Part shown: positions 59,241 through 64,000 of the stretch, piece by piece | Numbering within the stretch: the stretch's first letter is position 1 | How the letters are laid out: each line of letters begins with the position of its first letter | Assembly: GCF_900114115.1 (NCBI RefSeq) | Contig: NZ_FORX01000001.1 | Coordinates: 1-64,000 of the forward strand | Length of the DNA: 64,000 bases | From: Desulfomicrobium apsheronum | Lineage (GTDB): Bacteria > Desulfobacterota > Desulfovibrionia > Desulfovibrionales > Desulfomicrobiaceae | Direction of reading: 5' to 3' | Program-made: the position numbers and the translations under genes | Notes under the pieces: model-generated | Seen by the model: the letters and a program-made list of their open reading frames with translations, nothing else | Told to the model about the DNA's origin: nothing | The model's database searches: none

Positions 59241-59257
59241 GGAGGCTTCGGCCTCCC
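59240..59257 (+). terminator. UUCG-tetraloop hairpin at the pyrE stop
   Basis: GGGAGGC (59240-59246) pairs with GCCTCCC around TTCG, an extra-stable cUUCGg tetraloop. No T tract follows (CTCCCC then A6), and the next gene starts 12 bp later. It could be an mRNA stabiliser or a weak barrier to read-through rather than a true terminator. Confidence 0.5.
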
Positions 59258-59268
59258 CTCCCCAAAAA

Positions 59269-60498
59269 ATGGGTTCCCGCACCTTCATCCTGCTCGCGGC
59301 GTTCCTGTCCGTCCTCTTCGCCGCTCCGTCCAGCTCCCAGAGCTGGACTTCATCCTTTTCCGCACATCCAAGCACCCCTGCGGCATTCATGGCCGTGGAC
59401 ATGGGTCGGCAACGCGCCTTTCTGGTCGGCAACAAAAACGGCGAACTCAAAAAAATGAGGGATATGCCCTGCACGACAGGTATGCGCGGCGGCGGCAAGC
59501 TCCTGGAGGGCGACCGCAAAACCCCTGAAGGCGTCTATTTTCTGGAGGGCAAGGCCACAGGGGGCCTTGATTTCGACAGCTTCGGCAACACGGCCTTTCC
59601 TCTGAATTATCCAAACCCCGTGGACCGCATCCACGGCAAGACCGGGAACGGGATCATGATCCACGGCCGGGGCCGCAGCTTCGGGCCGCGCCAGACTCTT
59701 GGGTGCGTGGTTCTTGAAAACGACGACGTGGACACCCTGGACCGGCATGTGCGCATCCACGCCACGCCTGTCGTCATCGCGGAGTCGGTGAGCCTGACGG
59801 GCAAGGCTGGTCCGCCCCCGGAGATTGTCCTTGGCACCTGGGGCTGGATCAAAGCCCGTGAGCGACGCGAGAATGCTTTTTTCGAGATCTACGATCCCGT
59901 GCGTTTTGAAAAATCATCAAACATGAGCTTTGCCCGTTTTCGGCAGAAAACCCTGCAGGAATTCGCCGGCGCGAAGTGGGTCGACATCCGAATGGAAAAT
60001 CTACAGGTCCTGCAGGGACCGGACTACATGGTCTCGGTCTTTGCCCAGCGCACCTTTCCTCAGGGGGAACAGGGCTGGCGCAGGTTGTACTGGATGCGTC
60101 AGGTGGAGCTCTGGAAGATCGTTGGCGAGGAGTGGATACCGCGGAACATGGGCGGAAGCGAGGACTACGCCGGGCTGGTCGGCAAGGAGATTCGCGAACG
60201 GCTGCGCGAATGCGCAGAGGCCTGGGACAAGGGCGATCTCAAAACCCTGGTGAGGACCTACGACCGGACCGGCAGTCGAAACGGCACCCAGGGCCGCAAA
60301 GCCATCGCCGCATCGCTTGAGCGCGACATGGCGGCCAAAAAGAAAAATCCCTACAGCGCCGAACCCGTGGTGCGCGTCACCAAAAACGGCATCGAGGCCA
60401 AACTCATGACGGATGGGCATTCCCGGAACATCCTCTTTCTGCCCGGGGCTTTTGACTCCTGGCTCATTGCAAGCGACGGGACGGCGAGGCAGCCATGA
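59269..60498 (+). CDS. L,D-transpeptidase (YkuD family) with C-terminal NTF2-like domain
   Basis: From the ATG at 59269 the product is 409 residues with a signal peptide (hydrophobic 5-20). The catalytic domain has His132 in IMIHGRG and the nucleophile Cys146 in TLGCVVL, matching the YkuD HxxG and SxGC pattern. The C-terminal ~120 residues look like an NTF2/SnoaL-like fold (RLRECAEAWDKGDLKTLVRTYD). It would form 3-3 peptidoglycan cross-links or attach proteins in the periplasm. No ribosome binding site is obvious before this ATG. It is the first of a two-gene overlap with a TIM-barrel gene. Confidence 0.86.
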   Translation: MGSRTFILLAAFLSVLFAAPSSSQSWTSSFSAHPSTPAAFMAVDMGRQRAFLVGNKNGELKKMRDMPCTTGMRGGGKLLEGDRKTPEGVYFLEGKATGGLDFDSFGNTAFPLNYPNPVDRIHGKTGNGIMIHGRGRSFGPRQTLGCVVLENDDVDTLDRHVRIHATPVVIAESVSLTGKAGPPPEIVLGTWGWIKARERRENAFFEIYDPVRFEKSSNMSFARFRQKTLQEFAGAKWVDIRMENLQVLQGPDYMVSVFAQRTFPQGEQGWRRLYWMRQVELWKIVGEEWIPRNMGGSEDYAGLVGKEIRERLRECAEAWDKGDLKTLVRTYDRTGSRNGTQGRKAIAASLERDMAAKKKNPYSAEPVVRVTKNGIEAKLMTDGHSRNILFLPGAFDSWLIASDGTARQP

Positions 60499-61268
60499 CC
60501 TTCACCAACCTGCCCCTGCGCTACATTGAAGAGCACCCGCGATATCTGGACCTCTTTTTGACCCATGGGCTAAGCCCCGAACTTGGCCTCGACGCCCTGG
60601 CCCTCGATACGTTTTCGCCCGATTGGCACAAAAAGACCGCCCGCATTTTTCATGATGCCGGACTGACCTGCGCCGTGCACCTGCCCTTTTTCGATCTGCG
60701 TCCGGGAAGCCTCGACCATATGATCCGCAGGGCGAGCAGGGAGCGCCTGCTGCAAGCCGTTGACACCGCCCGGATCTACGACCCGGTCCATTTCATCGCC
60801 CATCTGGACTACAACAGCGTCATCTATTCCCATTTCGAGGAAGCGTGGCTTGAAAACTCCCTGCGCACCTGGGAGATGGTGCTGGACCAGACAGCAGATA
60901 CGCCGCTCTATCTTGAAAACGTTTTCGAACTGAGCCCGGATCAACATGTGCGCGTGCTGCGGGGACTTTCCGGCAAGGCCGGAGCCTGCCTGGACGTGGG
61001 GCACTGGCACTGTTTCGCTAAAGGACGCAAACGCCAAAATCTTGCGGAATGGCTTGCGGCCCTGGCTCCCTTTCGCCTGCACCTGCACCTGCACGATAAT
61101 GATGGCGAGTCCGACGCCCACCTTGGCCTGGGCCAGGGGACGATACCCTGGGACAAGCTCTGGTGTGGCCTGGCCGGACGGAAGGCCTCGGCCACCTTCG
61201 AACCGCACACCGAGGCCGCTTTCCTGGCCACCCAGGACTACCTGCGCGCCCACGCCCCGATGCTCTGA
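60495..61268 (+). CDS. Sugar-phosphate-isomerase / AP-endonuclease-2-like TIM-barrel protein
   Basis: The 257-residue protein has the Xyl_isomerase-like TIM-barrel pattern with metal ligands typical of AP-endonuclease family 2: VHLPFFDLRP, HFIAHLDYN, LYLENVFE, CLDVGHWHCF, LHLHLHDNDGESDAHLGLGQG and ATFEPH. The role is unassigned; one family with this fold (CbiR) remodels cobamides in related bacteria, which is a candidate but not supported by a neighbour. Its ATG overlaps the transpeptidase stop (ATGA). Confidence 0.75.
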   Translation: MTFTNLPLRYIEEHPRYLDLFLTHGLSPELGLDALALDTFSPDWHKKTARIFHDAGLTCAVHLPFFDLRPGSLDHMIRRASRERLLQAVDTARIYDPVHFIAHLDYNSVIYSHFEEAWLENSLRTWEMVLDQTADTPLYLENVFELSPDQHVRVLRGLSGKAGACLDVGHWHCFAKGRKRQNLAEWLAALAPFRLHLHLHDNDGESDAHLGLGQGTIPWDKLWCGLAGRKASATFEPHTEAAFLATQDYLRAHAPML

Positions 61269-61280
61269 GCCGCAAAATTC

Positions 61281-61347
61281 GCGACACGAATCACGACACG
61301 CGCCTTGTAAATCGCGACATATCATGACATATCCATGTCGTGATTCG
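61281..61347. promoter_or_regulatory. Inverted- and direct-repeat cluster upstream of the Fic-like gene
   Basis: A perfect 12-bp inverted pair CGAATCACGACA (61287-61298) and TGTCGTGATTCG (61336-61347) brackets two direct copies of GACATATC (61316 and 61326). Further CGACA-type half-sites are nearby. The downstream protein has an N-terminal winged helix, so this could be its own operator. Confidence 0.5.
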
Positions 61348-61375
61348 TCATCATTTGTCACGTCAAGGTTCACGC

Positions 61376-62764
61376 ATGCATATTTCCACCCACAGACATG
61401 AAGAGATCCGGCAGCTTTTGCTCCAATATCCTGACGGGCTGACCAGCACCGCCATCTGCGCGTTTTTGCGAAATCCGCCCCATCCACGCACGGTGCAGCG
61501 CTGGCTGGCCGAACTCGCTGCGACCGGAATCGTGGCCGTTTCCGGTCGCGCAAGAGCCACCGTCTATCAGTTGACCACCCCGATCACGTCGCCTCCTGCG
61601 CTGCTGGCGGAGCCATCGGCGCCGTTTGACGCCACGGACGGCATTCCCCTGTCGGAGCAGGGCAGAGAGATTTGTGCCTACGTCAGGCGGCCACGCACAG
61701 GCCGGACCCCGATTGGTTATGATCGAAACTTTCTTGACGATTACGTTCCAAACCAGACCTGGTATCTGAGCGAGACAACCAGGAGGCATTTGCGGAACAT
61801 TGGCGAGACGGACGCGTTCGGCCGCCCGGCAGGCACCCATGGCCGGGCCATTTTGAACCGGCTTCTGATTGACTTGTCCTGGTCTTCGAGCCGCCTGGAA
61901 GGCAACACCTATTCCCGGCTCGATACGCAGAAACTGATCGAGTTCGGTCGGCATGCGCAAGGCAAGGGCGCCCAGGACGCCCAGATGATCCTCAACCACA
62001 AGGCGGCCATCGAACTGCTGCTCGATGACGCCGAATCCGTGGGTTTTGACGCACATACCCTGCTCAGCCTGCATGGCCTGCTTTCGGAGAACCTGATGCC
62101 TGATCCGGATGCATCCGGACGCCTGCGGTTCCGGCCGGTGCAGATCAGCGGATCAGTCTTCATTCCCCTGGCCATGCCACAGATCATCGAAGAATGTTTT
62201 CATGGCATTCTTGATAAGGCAGCGGCCATTGCGGACCCTTTCGAGCAAGCATTTTTCGTGCTGGTCCAGCTTCCGTATCTGCAGCCGTTCGAGGATGTGA
62301 ACAAGCGCGTCTCACGCCTTGCGGCCAATATTCCGCTTATCAAGAACAACCTTTCGCCGCTGACATTCATCGACGTTCCGGATCGGACATATGTCGATGC
62401 GATCCTCGGGGTATATGAAATGAACCGCATCGAATTGCTGCGGGATCTTTTTGTCTGGGCATACGAACGCTCGGCGAAGGAGTACGTGGCGGTGCGCAAG
62501 AGTCTGGCCGACCCGGATCCGCTGCGCCTGCGCTACAGGCAGCAGTTGCGGGAGATCGTCGTCGATATCGTGCGCAGCAGACGAGAGGATGTGCTGGAGA
62601 CCATGGAGCGATTCGCGGATGAACATATCGAGGCCCAGGACCGCGATGCCTTTGTCGAGATGGTTCAGGACGAATTAAAGCGCCTGCACCAGGGAACGCT
62701 GGCCAGGTATCGGCTCCGGCTTTCCGAGTTCGAAGCGTGGCGGGAAGCGAGAAAGCTCTTGTGA
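61376..62764 (+). CDS. Fic-family protein with N-terminal winged helix and altered Fic motif
   Basis: From the ATG at 61376 (AAGG ahead) the product is 462 residues. Residues 1-65 form a predicted winged helix. The Fic region has an inhibitory helix motif SSRLEGN around 171-177 (Ser-x3-Glu-Gly) and the Fic motif QPFEDVNKRVSR at 303-314. The canonical motif is HPFxxGNGR, so the catalytic His is Gln303 and two glycines are Val and Lys. AMP transfer is therefore doubtful. It may act as a DNA-binding regulator of its own promoter, where palindromic repeats lie upstream. A long open frame from 61340 adds a non-family GTG start. Confidence 0.82.
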   Translation: MHISTHRHEEIRQLLLQYPDGLTSTAICAFLRNPPHPRTVQRWLAELAATGIVAVSGRARATVYQLTTPITSPPALLAEPSAPFDATDGIPLSEQGREICAYVRRPRTGRTPIGYDRNFLDDYVPNQTWYLSETTRRHLRNIGETDAFGRPAGTHGRAILNRLLIDLSWSSSRLEGNTYSRLDTQKLIEFGRHAQGKGAQDAQMILNHKAAIELLLDDAESVGFDAHTLLSLHGLLSENLMPDPDASGRLRFRPVQISGSVFIPLAMPQIIEECFHGILDKAAAIADPFEQAFFVLVQLPYLQPFEDVNKRVSRLAANIPLIKNNLSPLTFIDVPDRTYVDAILGVYEMNRIELLRDLFVWAYERSAKEYVAVRKSLADPDPLRLRYRQQLREIVVDIVRSRREDVLETMERFADEHIEAQDRDAFVEMVQDELKRLHQGTLARYRLRLSEFEAWREARKLL

Positions 62765-62805
62765 TCCAAGAAATGTCCCGCGCCTGGAGTACGGACCTTC
62801 GATGT

Positions 62806-62840
62806 GCCGCCCCGGTCGTTCTGCATCCGGGGCGGCTTTA
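62806..62840 (+). terminator. Intrinsic terminator of the Fic-like gene
   Basis: GCCGCCCCGG (62806-62815) pairs perfectly with CCGGGGCGGC (62827-62836), followed by a short TTTA run. Confidence 0.75.
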
Positions 62841-62852
62841 GACTCGCAAAGG

Positions 62853-62881
62853 AAAAAAAACGGCGGGGAGAGGGTCCCCGC
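62853..62881 (-). terminator. Intrinsic terminator of the glycosyltransferase gene
   Basis: GCGGGG and CCCCGC (62863-62881) form a stem that, on the minus strand, is followed by T8. It lies directly after the stop codon. Confidence 0.85.
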
Positions 62882-62885
62882 TACG

Positions 62886-64000
62886 TCAAAAAGAACGGCC
62901 CTCCTGCTCCGGCCACACGCCCTTGTAGCCCCGGCAAAGGAAGATGGTGAACGTCTGCCCGGTGCGTTTTCCGTGAGAGCTGACCACCACTCTCGGTTCA
63001 TCCACGCTCTCGAACAGAGGGAGCACCCTGTCTGAAACCTTGTCCTTTTCGCCCTTGTAGACAAAAACCGCGTTTTGCATCCCGCTGTCCGGACCGGGCC
63101 ACAGGTCGTACTGGTTCATCTTGCGCCCTCCGGCCAGGCAGAATGCCCGCTTCTGGCCCGGGACGTAAAAGGCCAGTTCCGCCGTGACACCGTATTCGCT
63201 CCCGAAGAGAAAGACGGTTTCCTCCCCGCCAAGCTCATCTCTGGCCTGCGCCACCTGCGCGCCCAGATCCTGCCAGCCCATGAGCCGGTGCACCGGATTC
63301 TTTGGACTATCGAAGGGAATGAATCCCTGCAAATGCAAGAGGATGAAAACGACCGCGCCCAAGGCAGGCCAGGCGAAGCGCCATTTGGGACGCGGATCGC
63401 GGTGCACGAACCGCTCCACGGCCAGGGCCGCGAGCATGATGCCCGCCGGGTAAGCCGTGGCCGACCAGTTGGCTTCGACTTTGGTGTGCAGACTCCAGAA
63501 CAGGAAAAAGAGCCACACGGGCCAGAAAAAAACGGTCAGAATGATGCCCATGGACCGGGAAAGCCAGGGGAACACGGGCTCCTGATCGCTCTTTAAGAGC
63601 TGGCGACCGACCAACCAGGCTCCGATGAACAGAAAAACGAACCACCACGGGGTGACCACGCCCAGCTGACTGCCCAGATATTCGGGAAAGTTTTTCAGCT
63701 CAAAAAAGATCTTGGCCTTGTCCCCGGCCATGGCCCCACGATAGAGGACGTGCTTGATCCCGACCCAATCGTTGGTGGCGTTCCAGATCAGGATGGGCAG
63801 CAAACCGGCCACTCCCCCGATCCCCAGCGTCTTTAAAAGCCGTGGCCAAAAAAGGGCGGGCATGTCCTGTTTGCGACCGATCCAGAACGCGGCCGCAAGA
63901 GCCAGGGGCATGAAGAGCACCATGGTGTATTTTGCCGTGATCCCAAGCGTGAGGCACAGCCCGAGCATGATGAAGGCCGCGAGATGTCCCTTGTCCACGG
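62886..64000 (-). CDS. Membrane glycosyltransferase, PMT/ArnT-like (5' end beyond window)
   Basis: The visible 371 codons are the C-terminal part of a polytopic protein with many hydrophobic helices (LTLGITAKYTMVLFMPLALA and onward) and the WNATNDWVGIKHVLY segment resembling the large periplasmic loop region of GT39/ArnT-type lipid-linked sugar transferases. The true start and the N-terminal catalytic aspartates are outside the window. It would move a sugar from a lipid carrier onto a lipid or protein at the periplasmic side. Confidence 0.75.
   Translation of the reverse strand, partial: VDKGHLAAFIMLGLCLTLGITAKYTMVLFMPLALAAAFWIGRKQDMPALFWPRLLKTLGIGGVAGLLPILIWNATNDWVGIKHVLYRGAMAGDKAKIFFELKNFPEYLGSQLGVVTPWWFVFLFIGAWLVGRQLLKSDQEPVFPWLSRSMGIILTVFFWPVWLFFLFWSLHTKVEANWSATAYPAGIMLAALAVERFVHRDPRPKWRFAWPALGAVVFILLHLQGFIPFDSPKNPVHRLMGWQDLGAQVAQARDELGGEETVFLFGSEYGVTAELAFYVPGQKRAFCLAGGRKMNQYDLWPGPDSGMQNAVFVYKGEKDKVSDRVLPLFESVDEPRVVVSSHGKRTGQTFTIFLCRGYKGVWPEQEGRSF

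Overview
This GC-rich 64 kb window most resembles a chromosome of a sulfate-reducing Desulfobacterota bacterium of the Desulfovibrionales, possibly Desulfomicrobium-like. The pointers are a menaquinol-type fumarate reductase (frdCAB) joined to a two-subunit class I fumarase, a fused indolepyruvate ferredoxin oxidoreductase, an alanine dehydrogenase, and a DUF39 plus DUF362-ferredoxin pair of the kind used for homocysteine synthesis from sulfide. The taxonomic call is inference from gene content, not from a database comparison.

Layout. 1-6.8 kb: a type VI secretion cargo cassette on the minus strand (vgrG, DUF4123 adaptor, candidate immunity gene, class 3 lipase effector, then a second copy of the adaptor tail plus immunity gene that runs off the left edge). 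A 608-bp direct duplication flanks the lipase. 7.3-10.8 kb: a collapsed RND efflux remnant, rlmI, a lone tonB and a small membrane protein. 10.8-17.6 kb: C4 metabolism (malic enzyme, fumarase, fumarate reductase), interrupted by a 46-bp tandem repeat array that sits between perfect 28-bp inverted repeats. 17.8-31.8 kb: mostly plus-strand genes (copper ATPase, HDOD protein, FetAB exporter, DMT, LysE, patatin, M16 protease) with ald, a nitroreductase and a uracil-DNA glycosylase on the minus strand. 31.9-46.5 kb: housekeeping genes mostly on the minus strand (ior, purKE, a TPR lipoprotein, hisGI, rlmN, a degenerate poly(A)-polymerase relative, an NtrC-type regulator, pyrBC).

46.7-54.4 kb carries the replication cluster dnaA-dnaN-(62-aa ORF)-gyrB-gyrA on the minus strand. 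At about 54.4-54.5 kb the gene direction flips, and everything from 54.5 to 62.8 kb is on the plus strand: DUF39, DUF362, a 36-aa basic protein, fmdB, purB, pyrE, an L,D-transpeptidase, a TIM-barrel protein and a Fic-like protein. This is the pattern expected around a bidirectional origin, although no clear DnaA-box cluster was found by eye. The right edge cuts a minus-strand glycosyltransferase.

How the parts fit. Malic enzyme, fumarase and fumarate reductase form a malate-fumarate-succinate branch. The pyrimidine genes pyrB, pyrC and pyrE and the purine genes purE, purK and purB are scattered near the origin. The most interesting unexplained items are the lipase cassette with duplicated immunity module, the terminator and 40-codon leader ORF in front of pyrB (a possible attenuator), the bounded 46-bp minisatellite, the 62-aa ORF coupled to gyrB, and two enzyme relatives (poly(A)-polymerase-like and Fic) whose catalytic motifs are degenerate. 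No rRNA, tRNA, CRISPR array or intact insertion sequence was recognised.
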